Source: Vibrio salilacus | Lineage (GTDB): Bacteria; Pseudomonadota; Gammaproteobacteria; Enterobacterales; Vibrionaceae | Assembly: GCF_002811245.1 (NCBI RefSeq) | Contig: NZ_NIVQ01000001.1 | Span: 62,001 to 126,000, forward strand | Length of the DNA: 64,000 bases | Reading direction: 5' to 3' | Shown here: in pieces, positions 16,655-25,405 of the stretch | How the letters are laid out: each line of letters begins with the position of its first letter | Numbering within the stretch: the first letter of the stretch is position 1 | Notes under the pieces: generated by a model | What the model saw: the letters and a program-made list of their open reading frames with translations, nothing else | Databases searched by the model: none | Told to the model about the DNA's origin: nothing | Position numbers and translations under genes: made by a program

Positions 16655-16673
16655 GGTAATGATAACTAATTGC
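16655..16673. promoter_or_regulatory. Fur-box-like site upstream of siderophore reductase
   Basis: GGTAATGATAACTAATTGC matches the 19-bp Fur consensus at 13 of 19 positions by my count, with the AATGATAA core intact. It lies about 60 bases upstream of an FhuF-like reductase gene. Confidence 0.55.
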
Positions 16674-16731
16674 AACAAGACTGATATTTTATTAAGCTGC
16701 TGGCACGAATAGATGTTAAGACCTTCTCGCC

Positions 16732-17457
16732 ATGACAGAGCACGCATTTTTTGAAACGCTATTTGAACATTCACGACAAGTGACTCCTTATCTAGAGGGG
16801 CAGATCGAGCCAAACGAGTTGCAAACAGCGACGTTGATTGGCCTCGGCCAGCCGAGCTCAGCGTGTATTCAAACCCTATATAACAATTTGCAATTGGCCC
16901 ATCCTGAAGCGGGGTCGGCCTATTGGTTAACTCGTACTTGGACCTTATTGTGTTGGCAGCCGATCTATGTGGCGTTTGTCGCCATATACTCCTGTCGAGG
17001 ATTACCGCCGCTATCAAGCATGACGCAAAACATCAAAACGGACTTTGTTAGCGGGTTTCATTTTACTTCACTAGCGCGTCTACAAGGCCCTGAGCAAACG
17101 CTGATCACACAAGCTGGCAAGCAATTGGTTGAGCTATTTGACTATTTCCGTGATGAGATGAGTCAGTGGACGCGAATTCGTCCTGGCTTTACCAACCACC
17201 TGTTTGCCGACGGTATTCTTGGCTGTTTAGTTAAACTAAGCCACTACTATCCTCACCTTTCTGAACAATATCTTGTTGAACAAGGCCAGCTGTGGCTTGA
17301 CGCATGCGGTCTGCCAGCCAAACTGATTAACTCCTTGAGCTACAATGCAGACAGCCACAACCTAACCTTAGTCCGAACCAGCTGTTGCTTAGTGTACAAA
17401 TGTCAAGGTCGGGCGCTGTGTCGCAACTGCCCAAGGCATCCGGAAAATAAAGTTTAA
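16732..17457 (+). CDS. FhuF-like siderophore ferric-iron reductase
   Basis: A 241-residue protein ending in CCLVYKCQGRALCRNC, which fits the C-C-x10-C-x2-C motif that binds the 2Fe-2S cluster of FhuF-type reductases. The rest of the chain matches the general size and organisation of the siderophore ferric-iron reductase family, including a central hydrophobic/aromatic domain. It should reduce Fe(III) in imported aerobactin to release iron in the cytoplasm. A Fur-like box precedes it. Its 3' end overlaps the convergent MFS gene by four bases. It is the left border of the aerobactin locus. Confidence 0.88.
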   Translation: MTEHAFFETLFEHSRQVTPYLEGQIEPNELQTATLIGLGQPSSACIQTLYNNLQLAHPEAGSAYWLTRTWTLLCWQPIYVAFVAIYSCRGLPPLSSMTQNIKTDFVSGFHFTSLARLQGPEQTLITQAGKQLVELFDYFRDEMSQWTRIRPGFTNHLFADGILGCLVKLSHYYPHLSEQYLVEQGQLWLDACGLPAKLINSLSYNADSHNLTLVRTSCCLVYKCQGRALCRNCPRHPENKV

Positions 17458-18659
17458 CGCGTCACTTGGATAATGGTTGTTGAGCGGGGCGATGAAAAGG
17501 CAATCCAACTGATCATCGCAGCAAATAACACACACAAATAAATGGGATAACTTGGTGAAAATGTCGCCGTAAAAGCCAACAGGGAGGCAAATCCGTAACC
17601 TAGCGTATGCGACATCGAGATATAGCCCGCAACGGCTCCGGACGCATTGGCATGTTGGGCGGTCGCGGCAGACGTATACGCCGGGACCAACAAAGCCGCA
17701 CCACACGCGGTCAATATCATCGCCGCAGAAAATAGCCAAATGTAAGGGACAAGAAACAGGGCTAAACCGCATACAAATAACGCCGACCCCAAACGATACA
17801 TCTGCTCGGGACTCATTTTCTTTTTCTTAATCACGCCTACTTGAGTGGCGAACGTACAAGCCGCACTAAGAGTAAGTAACAAACCAATAGCATCACTAAT
17901 TTGACTCGTCGACCAATCGGTCATCGACCCAATCAAAGGTGAGAAGCTGTATTGCAGCAAGGCGATTGCGCAACACAACAACAACCCACTCGATAAAAAA
18001 CGCCATATTTTCCGGCTTGGTAACCAGGGCAGTGATGATGGCGCGCTAGAGTGTTGATTTAACAGCGCTGGGGAAGGTAAGAAAAGCGCTGCGCACAAAA
18101 CGATCAAGGGTAGCAAAATCATGACCACCAAAGGGGCGAACGGCGAGAGTTTAAGCGCGACAATGGCGAGAACCGGACCAACCAAACGCCCAGTGCTTAA
18201 TCCAATGCTAACGCAAGTGATGGCTTGCAGGCGATGTTGCTCACCACAGAGTAAAATCGCCCAGTGTTGACTGGCTGGCACCATGCCTGAAACCGTTGCG
18301 CCATAAATGATACGCGCGACCACTAGACCGACTAAACACCACACTAGCCATGCCGATGCACCTTGGCTCATCATCGCAAATAGCGCCAACAATGCGAAAC
18401 TGAATGCCATACCACACAACGCCTGAATGACAACACGTTTCGGACCATGCCGGTCACTCACTCTGCCCCAAAATGGCGCCGAAGGTAAAAAGATAAAACT
18501 GCCTAACGCGATGAGGATAGACCAAGTCGGAAGATCAAACGCTGATTGCTCGATCAAAAAAGGTAACGAGACTAACAGACCGTTTTGTCCAATACCCATT
18601 AACGCTGCCGCCGAGCCAATAATGCCAAGCTGAAAGGAGTGTTTTTTTATAAGAGACAT
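17454..18659 (-). CDS. MFS transporter, candidate aerobactin exporter
   Basis: A 401-residue major facilitator protein with about twelve membrane segments and the loop 2-3 motif GRVSDRHGPKRVV. The 5' end faces the ABC importer gene across a region containing a strong Fur box, so it is probably iron-repressed. The position within a siderophore locus, and precedent for MFS siderophore exporters (ShiF in enterobacterial aerobactin loci, PvsC in vibrioferrin loci), make export of aerobactin or a precursor the likely job. Direct evidence for the substrate is absent. Confidence 0.85.
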   Translation of the reverse strand: MSLIKKHSFQLGIIGSAAALMGIGQNGLLVSLPFLIEQSAFDLPTWSILIALGSFIFLPSAPFWGRVSDRHGPKRVVIQALCGMAFSFALLALFAMMSQGASAWLVWCLVGLVVARIIYGATVSGMVPASQHWAILLCGEQHRLQAITCVSIGLSTGRLVGPVLAIVALKLSPFAPLVVMILLPLIVLCAALFLPSPALLNQHSSAPSSLPWLPSRKIWRFLSSGLLLCCAIALLQYSFSPLIGSMTDWSTSQISDAIGLLLTLSAACTFATQVGVIKKKKMSPEQMYRLGSALFVCGLALFLVPYIWLFSAAMILTACGAALLVPAYTSAATAQHANASGAVAGYISMSHTLGYGFASLLAFTATFSPSYPIYLCVLFAAMISWIAFSSPRSTTIIQVTR

Positions 18660-18729
18660 AATGAGAGTCGCCGCTATTTAGTTAGCTGAAAAGGTCATCA
18701 TTGCTGATGGTTTTATTAACATAATTATT

Positions 18730-18748
18730 GATAATGAAAACAATTATC
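18730..18748. promoter_or_regulatory. Fur box in divergent MFS / ABC-importer promoter
   Basis: GATAATGAAAACAATTATC is a near-consensus 19-bp Fur box. Adjacent TAATAATTATTGATAATG and AATTATCATTGC suggest an overlapping second site. It would repress both divergent transcripts when iron is plentiful. Confidence 0.87.
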
Positions 18749-18811
18749 ATTGCTATTCTATTGTGGTAACATTAACGACTTGTAACCAATAACTCAACTG
18801 TCTATTGCATT

Positions 18812-19579
18812 ATGTTTCGACTAGTCGACGCCTCATTTAGCATTGAAAATAAAACGATTCTCTCTGCCACCAATCTAACTTTTGAGCCGGGTAAAGTCAC
18901 GACACTGCTTGGTCACAATGGTTGTGGTAAGTCAACTTTAATCAAGCTACTGAGCCGGCAAAACTCACCGACAAATGGTCACGTTCTGTATAAACATCAA
19001 CCTGTTGCCGCGTTAAGCAATATTGAGTTTGCTCACCAAGTCGCCTATTTACCACAGCACCCACCGCTGACTGATGGCGTTACCGTGCGAGAATTAGTCT
19101 GTTTTGGCCGTTACCCGTGGAAAGGGGCATTTGGCCGCTATGATAAGCAAGACTACGCCATTGTTGACGATGCGATTGCTAAAGTCGGTTTAAGTGCGTT
19201 TGCCGAGCGCTTTGTTGCGACCCTTTCAGGAGGGGAAAGACAGCGCGCTTGGGTTGCGATGTTGCTCGCTCAGCAAAGCAAAACGTTGTTACTCGATGAA
19301 CCAACCTCCGCGCTTGATGTGGCCCATCAACATGAACTACTGAGTCTCATACGCGAGCTGAATTTGAGCTTAAATCTGACCGTGATTATGGTACTGCATG
19401 ACGTCAATATGGCGGCAAAGTTCAGCGACCACTTAGTTGCCTTGCATTCAGGCCGCGTCATTGCCAATGGTTCACCCGCACAATTAATGAATCGCGAGAC
19501 CTTAATGCAAATCTACGGCATGGAACTGGCGCTCTTTCCCCATCCACATACTGGTCAACCTATTAGTTATATCCCTTAA
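18812..19579 (+). CDS. fhuC: Ferric-hydroxamate ABC transporter ATP-binding protein (FhuC/MatC/VatC type)
   Basis: A 255-residue ABC ATPase. It has Walker A GHNGCGKSTLIKL (about residues 34-46), the Q-loop region YLPQHPP, the signature LSGGERQRAWVAMLL and Walker B LLLDEPTSALD followed by the switch histidine in VLHDVNMA. It powers uptake of ferric hydroxamate across the inner membrane together with the next two genes. The C, D, B gene order (ATPase, binding protein, permease) is the one described for the aerobactin importers matCDB of V. mimicus and vatCDB of V. vulnificus. It is probably Fur-controlled from the box at 18730. Confidence 0.92.
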   Translation: MFRLVDASFSIENKTILSATNLTFEPGKVTTLLGHNGCGKSTLIKLLSRQNSPTNGHVLYKHQPVAALSNIEFAHQVAYLPQHPPLTDGVTVRELVCFGRYPWKGAFGRYDKQDYAIVDDAIAKVGLSAFAERFVATLSGGERQRAWVAMLLAQQSKTLLLDEPTSALDVAHQHELLSLIRELNLSLNLTVIMVLHDVNMAAKFSDHLVALHSGRVIANGSPAQLMNRETLMQIYGMELALFPHPHTGQPISYIP

Positions 19580-19601
19580 CAATAAGTAGAAGGAATCTGT
19601 T

Positions 19602-20516
19602 GTGAAAACCATTATTATCATGCTGGTCTCAGTCATGGCATTTAAGGCGTATGCTTTTGATATTGAACATGAAATGGGCATTGCTTCATTTGATAGCCCA
19701 CCGAAAAAAGTCGTTGCTCTCGACTGGGCGTTAACCGAAACGGTACTCAGTTTAGGTGTCGAACTCCAAGGCGTGGCCGATGTACAAGGCTATAATCAGT
19801 GGGTCGTCGAACCCAAGATCAATCCGAGTGTGATCAACGTGGGTTCGCGACGTGAACCTAATATAGAGCTGCTGAGCGAGCTAAAGCCCGATGTTATTTT
19901 GATCAGTAAACACATGGCGGCGGCGTATCAACAACTCAACAACATTGCCCCAGTAGTAGTTTTTACCCTGTACAGTGAACAAAAGCAGCCACTTAATGCT
20001 GCCGAGTCAGTGACACGCTCTTTGGCAGTATTACTCGATAAAACTCCGCAAGCTGAACAAGTGATCAAGCAAACCTATGCCTTGCTCGCCGCCAACGGTG
20101 AAAAAATTCGCGCTCATGATAAGGCACAGAAAAACTTGCTCTTTGCACGCTTTATCAATGACAAAACACTGCGCATTCACAGTCAAGGTTCGTTAGCTGA
20201 CGCCACTGCCTCAGCAATGGGCTTGAGTAATGATTGGCAAGAGACAACCAATTTATGGGGCTTTACCACCACGGCAGTGGAAAAACTCGCGGAACATCAG
20301 CAAAGCAGTGTGATTATTTTTGGCCCAGTTCAACCACAGTTGCGCCAATCTCTGCAAAGCTCGGCGCTATGGCAAGCGATGCAATTTACGCGCAGTGAGT
20401 CCGTCTATGAACTTCCGCCTATCTGGACATTCGGCGGTTTGATTGCCGCGCAGCGATTTAGCGATCATATTACTCAGCTACTAACGACAGCCCAACCATT
20501 AACCGCACAACCATGA
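19602..20516 (+). CDS. fhuD: Iron-siderophore periplasmic binding protein (FhuD/MatD/VatD type)
   Basis: A 304-residue class III periplasmic binding protein with a GTG start preceded by AGAAGGAA. The first 19 residues (MKTIIIMLVSVMAFKAYA) form a signal peptide with a likely cut after AYA. The body has the FhuD family order: VVALDWALTETVLSLGV, VGSRREPNIELLSELKPDVIL and a C-terminal PPIWTFGGLIAAQRFSD. It captures ferric aerobactin in the periplasm and passes it to the permease. It starts 22 bases after the ATPase gene, and its stop overlaps the permease start by four bases (ATGA). Confidence 0.92.
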   Translation: MKTIIIMLVSVMAFKAYAFDIEHEMGIASFDSPPKKVVALDWALTETVLSLGVELQGVADVQGYNQWVVEPKINPSVINVGSRREPNIELLSELKPDVILISKHMAAAYQQLNNIAPVVVFTLYSEQKQPLNAAESVTRSLAVLLDKTPQAEQVIKQTYALLAANGEKIRAHDKAQKNLLFARFINDKTLRIHSQGSLADATASAMGLSNDWQETTNLWGFTTTAVEKLAEHQQSSVIIFGPVQPQLRQSLQSSALWQAMQFTRSESVYELPPIWTFGGLIAAQRFSDHITQLLTTAQPLTAQP

Positions 20517-22507
20517 GTAGCACTAACCTCCTTCGCTCACACCCAATCAAGTTTCCCACTACCGCTTTGTTGTTGGTAGCCATGGCGTGTCTTGTAGGCA
20601 CCCTTTTGCACATCACCGCCCCATACTCACAAGGTATCACGCTAATTTGGGACACCTTATGGCACTTCGACCAAGGTAATTACCAACATTTGATTACCTA
20701 CCTGACCTATTTACCTAGACTCACTGTTGCTCTGCTAAGTGGTTTTGCATTAGCCATAGCTGGTTCCGTGATGCAGTTTGTGCTGCGAAATCCCATCGCG
20801 TCACCCACCACTCTCGGTGTTGCCGCTGGCGCTGAATTGGGCATGGTGCTTGGCTTATTGCTGCTGCCTGCCGGATTATCAATGCCGAGTTTTGTGCCTG
20901 CGTTTTTGGGCGGCTGCTTGGCGACGGCACTGGTTTTCCTGCTTAGTGCAAAACGCGGATTTGCGCCTTTACATATGATTCTGGCCGGTATGGTGGTGAG
21001 CCTTTTTTTCGGCTCGTTGAACACCATGTTACTGATGCTGCACGAACAAAAGCTAACCAGTATTTTTGTTTGGGGAGCAGGCGCCCTTAATCAAAATGAC
21101 TGGAGCAGCGCTAAGCTTCTTGCACCACTAATTGCGGCGCCGACCCTGTTGCTGATGGTGCTGCAGCGTCCACTGTCTGCTCTGCAGTTTGGTGATAATG
21201 TTGCCTCTTCTTTGGGCATCAACATCAAACAGATTAAGCTGCTTTGTCTTGGCTTGGCGATATTCATCACCGCGGCAGTGGTCAGCGAGGTCGGTTTGAT
21301 TGGTTTCATTGGTATTGTCGCCCCGGCAATCGCAAGGCTATTGGGTATCAGGCAATTAACGGCTCAATTGATGGTCAGTGGTCTTATTGGTGCCATGATG
21401 TTGTTAATGGTCGATTTAGCCATTCAGCCCTTTTCTGGCGTTGGTGGCGCGCTACTACCAACTGGCGCAATGACCGCATTAATCGGCGCCCCCTTTCTGT
21501 TATGGCTCCTGCAACGCAGCCAATTACAATCGCAGCTTCGCGCCCGCGAGGAACCGCCCCAACGCTACATCAACATAGAGGCAAAAGTCGTATTGCCACT
21601 AATGATGACGGTACTTATTGCAGTGACAGTGTTGGCGTTACTCTTAGGCCAGGGCCAAACAGGCTGGAATTTAAGCTTCAACCCAAGCCTACTTGAACTG
21701 CGCGCACCACGAGTAATGACCGCTTTATTCGCCGGAGTTGGGTTGGCCTTTGCTGGCACCATCATTCAACGAGTCTCAAACAACCCGATGGCGAGCCCCG
21801 AAGTCCTCGGGCTAAGCTCAGGCGCCGCACTAGCCTTGGTGCTTGGCAGTTTATTAGGTGTTGCCGTAGAGCGAGAGCAACAGATGCTCTTTGGCACACT
21901 AGGCGCACTTTCGGTCACCGCTTTATTGTGGTTTATGGGTCGTAAACACCACTTTGCACCAAGCCAACTGCTGCTGACCGGCATCGCCATCAGTGCTGGA
22001 CTAGATGCATTGTTACGCATTGCCATGAGCTCAGGCCATGATAATGCCACGGCTCTGCTGACTTGGTTGTCGGGTTCAACCTATTTAGTGGCCGAGTCTG
22101 ACATCTATCTCCTTGCGACCGGTGTCAGCGTTGTGGCACTGGTGGCACTTTTACTCCAGCGCTGGATTGGCATAATAGAAATGGGAGAAGTAACCGCGAC
22201 CAGCCTTGGCCTTAACTCGACTCGTGTGCGACTTGTCTTGCTCGTGCTTGTCGCGGCGCTGACAACCCTTTGCACTATCGTGATTGGTCCATTGAGTTTT
22301 ATCGGCTTACTGGCACCCCATATGGCGCGCTCGCTGCATCAATATCAACCGCGAACGCAAATGCTTAGCGCGGCTCTACTCGGCGCGCTAGTCATGGTGT
22401 TAGCTGATTGGCTCGGACGCAACCTCTGGTTTCCTTGGCAATTCCCCGCCGGACTGCTTGCTTCGCTCATCGGCGGTGGCTATTTCCTTTATCTGATGAG
22501 ACGTTGA
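20513..22507 (+). CDS. fhuB: Double-length ferric-hydroxamate permease (FhuB/MatB/VatB type)
   Basis: A 664-residue permease made of two fused FecCD-type halves of about 330 residues each, giving some 18-20 membrane segments. The halves have parallel landmarks: LRNPIASPTTLGVAAGAELG and VSNNPMASPEVLGLSSGAAL near the start, and GFIGIVAPAIARLLG and SFIGLLAPHMARSLH later (the ATPase-coupling loops). This is the FhuB architecture, so a single chain forms the whole channel. The start overlaps the binding-protein stop by four bases. A hairpin follows the stop. Confidence 0.95.
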   Translation: MSSTNLLRSHPIKFPTTALLLVAMACLVGTLLHITAPYSQGITLIWDTLWHFDQGNYQHLITYLTYLPRLTVALLSGFALAIAGSVMQFVLRNPIASPTTLGVAAGAELGMVLGLLLLPAGLSMPSFVPAFLGGCLATALVFLLSAKRGFAPLHMILAGMVVSLFFGSLNTMLLMLHEQKLTSIFVWGAGALNQNDWSSAKLLAPLIAAPTLLLMVLQRPLSALQFGDNVASSLGINIKQIKLLCLGLAIFITAAVVSEVGLIGFIGIVAPAIARLLGIRQLTAQLMVSGLIGAMMLLMVDLAIQPFSGVGGALLPTGAMTALIGAPFLLWLLQRSQLQSQLRAREEPPQRYINIEAKVVLPLMMTVLIAVTVLALLLGQGQTGWNLSFNPSLLELRAPRVMTALFAGVGLAFAGTIIQRVSNNPMASPEVLGLSSGAALALVLGSLLGVAVEREQQMLFGTLGALSVTALLWFMGRKHHFAPSQLLLTGIAISAGLDALLRIAMSSGHDNATALLTWLSGSTYLVAESDIYLLATGVSVVALVALLLQRWIGIIEMGEVTATSLGLNSTRVRLVLLVLVAALTTLCTIVIGPLSFIGLLAPHMARSLHQYQPRTQMLSAALLGALVMVLADWLGRNLWFPWQFPAGLLASLIGGGYFLYLMRR

Positions 22508-22526
22508 CGATAGATATTTGATACCA

Positions 22527-22553
22527 CAGAAGGTGACCTCGCAGCACCTTCTG
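22527..22553 (+). terminator. Hairpin after importer operon
   Basis: A 9-bp perfect stem CAGAAGGTG/CACCTTCTG with a 9-base loop, 19 bases after the permease stop. No T run follows, so it may be a weak terminator or a messenger-stabilising structure. Confidence 0.5.
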
Positions 22554-22641
22554 TTAACTACACTGCAATACTTAACCCACATTATTTCTCCCCTTTGTAA
22601 AAATAATTTTATTAAATCATCAAAAACAAGTTGATCATACG

Positions 22642-22660
22642 AATGATAATAATTAGCATT
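22642..22660. promoter_or_regulatory. Fur box upstream of iucA
   Basis: AATGATAATAATTAGCATT lies at the centre of a larger palindrome (GAATG...CATTC) about 40 bases before the iucA start. It fits the Fur consensus core and the expected iron repression of aerobactin synthesis. Confidence 0.83.
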
Positions 22661-22698
22661 CTCTAGTCAGTTTAATTATTAACATAACGAGAAAGAAA

Positions 22699-24495
22699 AT
22701 GAATCGTAACAACGATCGGCTTAACCTCGAGAGCTCAACCAATAAAATCGACACCAACCAAGCGTCTATCGCTTGTTTTCTCAACTCATTAGCCAGAGAA
22801 AGTCAGTCAGTACAATTACTGCGCAGTGACGATGGTCAGCATACGTATCAATTGTCGCTGTCAAACTCACAAACACTTCATATCCCTCTGCGCTATTTTT
22901 CAGCCTTGGGCAGCCATGAATACCAGCTCCCAGCCCTGCTACTCAGCGGCGATGAAGTGACGGCGCTGACGATAGACCAACTTGTCGACACTATCGTTAA
23001 CGAACCAGCACTGGTTGGCATTATCAGCGAAGAGCAAAAAGCCATTTTTACCAATCGAGTTTTGGAGAGCCTAGACAACACCGCACAAGCGATTGCGCAT
23101 TCACCTTATCAACAACAGCTATTTAGCCAACCGCTTGACTTCAAAACCGCAGAGCAAGGTTTGTTGATTGGTCACTCATTCCACCCAGCACCAAAGAGCC
23201 GCGAACAGTTTAGCCTGAGTGACGCTAAGCGTTACTCACCCGAACTCGGCGGCCAATTCAAACTGTTCTGGCTTAGCGTCAATCAAGAGATCCTGACAAC
23301 AGGTAGCTCGGCGGAAGTGAGTTTTACTCAACGCCTACATGACCTTGTCGCACATGATGCCGTTCTGGCTGATGCTCTAAAAAACGCACAGCAACAAGAC
23401 AAGTTATTGCTTCCCGTTCACCCATGGCAGTGGCATGTCATGGCAGATAACACCTCGATTAAAGGTTATATCGCCACTAAGCAAATTGAGAACCTCGGCC
23501 AACTGGGCGCCACTTGGTACCCTACCTCGTCAACTCGCTCGTTATATGCGCCGAGCTTACCTTACATGCTTAAGTTTTCGCTCAGCGTTAAACTGACCAA
23601 CTCCATTCGTAATCTATCGTTTAAAGAAGTGCTGCGTGGCACAAGACTCAACGATTTATTCCAACACCCTGAACTGGCTCAACAACTGGGTGATGGTCAA
23701 GATTTTCAACTAATGCAAGAGCCGGCGTTTATCGGCCTCAAAGATTGCCACGGCGAGATTATCGACGAGAGTCTTGTGGCATTTAGAGACAATCCTCTGA
23801 TGGACAAACCAGCTCAAGAAGCCGTGGTTCTAGCAACGCTCACCCAACAAAATCCATATGGCGGCGCAAGTTTAGTGGCCGAACGCATTAAACACTATGC
23901 CGAGCAACAGGGGCTGCCTACCCACCACGCCGCCACACGCTGGTTTGATGCATACTGCCGTCATGCTGTTGTGCCTCTGTTTGACTTACAAGCCAACTGG
24001 GGCATCGTCTTTCTTGCCCACCAGCAAAATATCGTGATGCAGTTAGAGCATGGCTTCCCGGTCGGAATGTACTACCGCGATTGTCAGGGCACCGGCTATA
24101 CCGACCTCGCCTTTAAGCGCTTTGGCGATAAACTCGGTGATGAAAAAGAGGCGCTTGAGAACTACTGGAACCAAGACAAAGTACGCCGCTACTTTGCCTA
24201 CTACCTGATCATTAACTCAACTTTTAATGTTATCTCCGCCATCTGCGCTCACTTGGATGTTGAGGAAAGTGAATTAATTGAAATTCTCTACAACCACCTT
24301 GATGCACTACTGAAAAGCGGAGTGAAAGATGATCTCTGCCTGCGCTATGTGCTCACGAGTGACGCGCTGTGCTGCAAAGGTAATTTCTTTTGCTACCTAC
24401 AAAACTTTAACGAGAATTCTATCCCAGATCCTGCCGTTATCTATTTTGATTTGGCCAACCCTTTGGCTCGCGTTAAGGAGGTGACTCATGCTTGA
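22699..24495 (+). CDS. iucA: Aerobactin synthetase IucA (NIS synthetase)
   Basis: A 598-residue IucA/IucC-family enzyme. It adenylates citrate and joins it to N6-acetyl-N6-hydroxylysine, the first condensation of aerobactin assembly. The ATP-binding motif GHSFHPAPKSREQFS is near residue 165. HPWQWH lies near residue 245, and a C-terminal FhuF-like/transporter-associated part contains QLEHGFPVGMYYRDCQG. The length matches E. coli IucA. The order A-B-C-D-iutA confirms the assignment over IucC. The stop overlaps iucB by eight bases. A Fur box lies just upstream. Confidence 0.95.
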   Translation: MNRNNDRLNLESSTNKIDTNQASIACFLNSLARESQSVQLLRSDDGQHTYQLSLSNSQTLHIPLRYFSALGSHEYQLPALLLSGDEVTALTIDQLVDTIVNEPALVGIISEEQKAIFTNRVLESLDNTAQAIAHSPYQQQLFSQPLDFKTAEQGLLIGHSFHPAPKSREQFSLSDAKRYSPELGGQFKLFWLSVNQEILTTGSSAEVSFTQRLHDLVAHDAVLADALKNAQQQDKLLLPVHPWQWHVMADNTSIKGYIATKQIENLGQLGATWYPTSSTRSLYAPSLPYMLKFSLSVKLTNSIRNLSFKEVLRGTRLNDLFQHPELAQQLGDGQDFQLMQEPAFIGLKDCHGEIIDESLVAFRDNPLMDKPAQEAVVLATLTQQNPYGGASLVAERIKHYAEQQGLPTHHAATRWFDAYCRHAVVPLFDLQANWGIVFLAHQQNIVMQLEHGFPVGMYYRDCQGTGYTDLAFKRFGDKLGDEKEALENYWNQDKVRRYFAYYLIINSTFNVISAICAHLDVEESELIEILYNHLDALLKSGVKDDLCLRYVLTSDALCCKGNFFCYLQNFNENSIPDPAVIYFDLANPLARVKEVTHA

Positions 24496-25405
24496 GTTCA
24501 ATACCTTTATCTACCACGAACAACCTCAAGCTACGATTGAGCTGACACTACACGCTAGTGACTTAGTCTGCTCTGAAATCGGCGCACAATTGGTGCGAGA
24601 TATCGATCAACTTCTAAGCCAATTTAAGCAAATTGAATCGCTCAAAGTGATCAGCCACGATCGCGAAATTCTGCAGTGGGTAAACACGCTACTCCCTTTG
24701 GTCGAACAACAGGTATCACGCCAAGCTTTTTACCAATTGCCGCTCGTTTGGCATCAACACCCAACGTCAAGCGGCTTCCCGCAGCAGCTCGTTCAATCCA
24801 ACAACCAATACCGCCATCACCCTTTACGTCCGCCTATGCCACAAGGCCAGGTGTATCAAAGGGATGATTTTGATGCCGAACTTAACGTCAGCTTTCGCGT
24901 GATTGAATTAGAGCAAGATCTAGCCCGTTTTACCCGCTGGATGAACGACCCGAGAGTCGCCCACTTTTGGGAGCAGGCTTGGAGTGAAGAAAAACTGGCC
25001 GAGTTTATTGAACAGCGCCTTGCAGACCCGCACATTATTCCATTAATTGGTGAGTTTAACGGCCAACCCTTTGGTTACGTTGAAGCCTATTGGGTTGCCG
25101 AAGACCGACTTAGCCCATATTACGATGTGCAATACTTCGATCGTGGTATCCACCTACTGGTCGGCGAGCAAGCATTCAGAGGTCCTAAGTTCTTTAACGC
25201 TTGGATGCGTGCGATTAGCCACTATCTGTTTATCGATGATGTGCGCACTAACCGCATTGTGCTCGAGCCGCGGGCGGATAATGACCGTCTATTTAATCGC
25301 ATCTTGCCACTGGGTTATCAAAAATGTTTTGAGTTTAATTTCCCTCATAAACGCTCGGCGCTATTGATGCTAAATCGCGCAACATTCTTTACGGAGCAGT
25401 GGTAA
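24488..25405 (+). CDS. iucB: N6-hydroxylysine O-acetyltransferase IucB
   Basis: A 305-residue acetyltransferase that converts N6-hydroxylysine to the hydroxamate N6-acetyl-N6-hydroxylysine. The C-terminal two-thirds is the GNAT-like AlcB/RhbD domain: FRVIELEQDLARFTRWMNDP, VAHFWEQAW, GIHLLVGEQAFRGPKFFNAW and RIVLEPRADNDRLFNRILPL. The start is preceded by AAGGAGGTGA, a near-perfect ribosome binding site inside the end of iucA, so it is strongly translated despite the overlap. Its stop shares bases with the iucC start (TAATG). Confidence 0.94.
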   Translation: MLEFNTFIYHEQPQATIELTLHASDLVCSEIGAQLVRDIDQLLSQFKQIESLKVISHDREILQWVNTLLPLVEQQVSRQAFYQLPLVWHQHPTSSGFPQQLVQSNNQYRHHPLRPPMPQGQVYQRDDFDAELNVSFRVIELEQDLARFTRWMNDPRVAHFWEQAWSEEKLAEFIEQRLADPHIIPLIGEFNGQPFGYVEAYWVAEDRLSPYYDVQYFDRGIHLLVGEQAFRGPKFFNAWMRAISHYLFIDDVRTNRIVLEPRADNDRLFNRILPLGYQKCFEFNFPHKRSALLMLNRATFFTEQW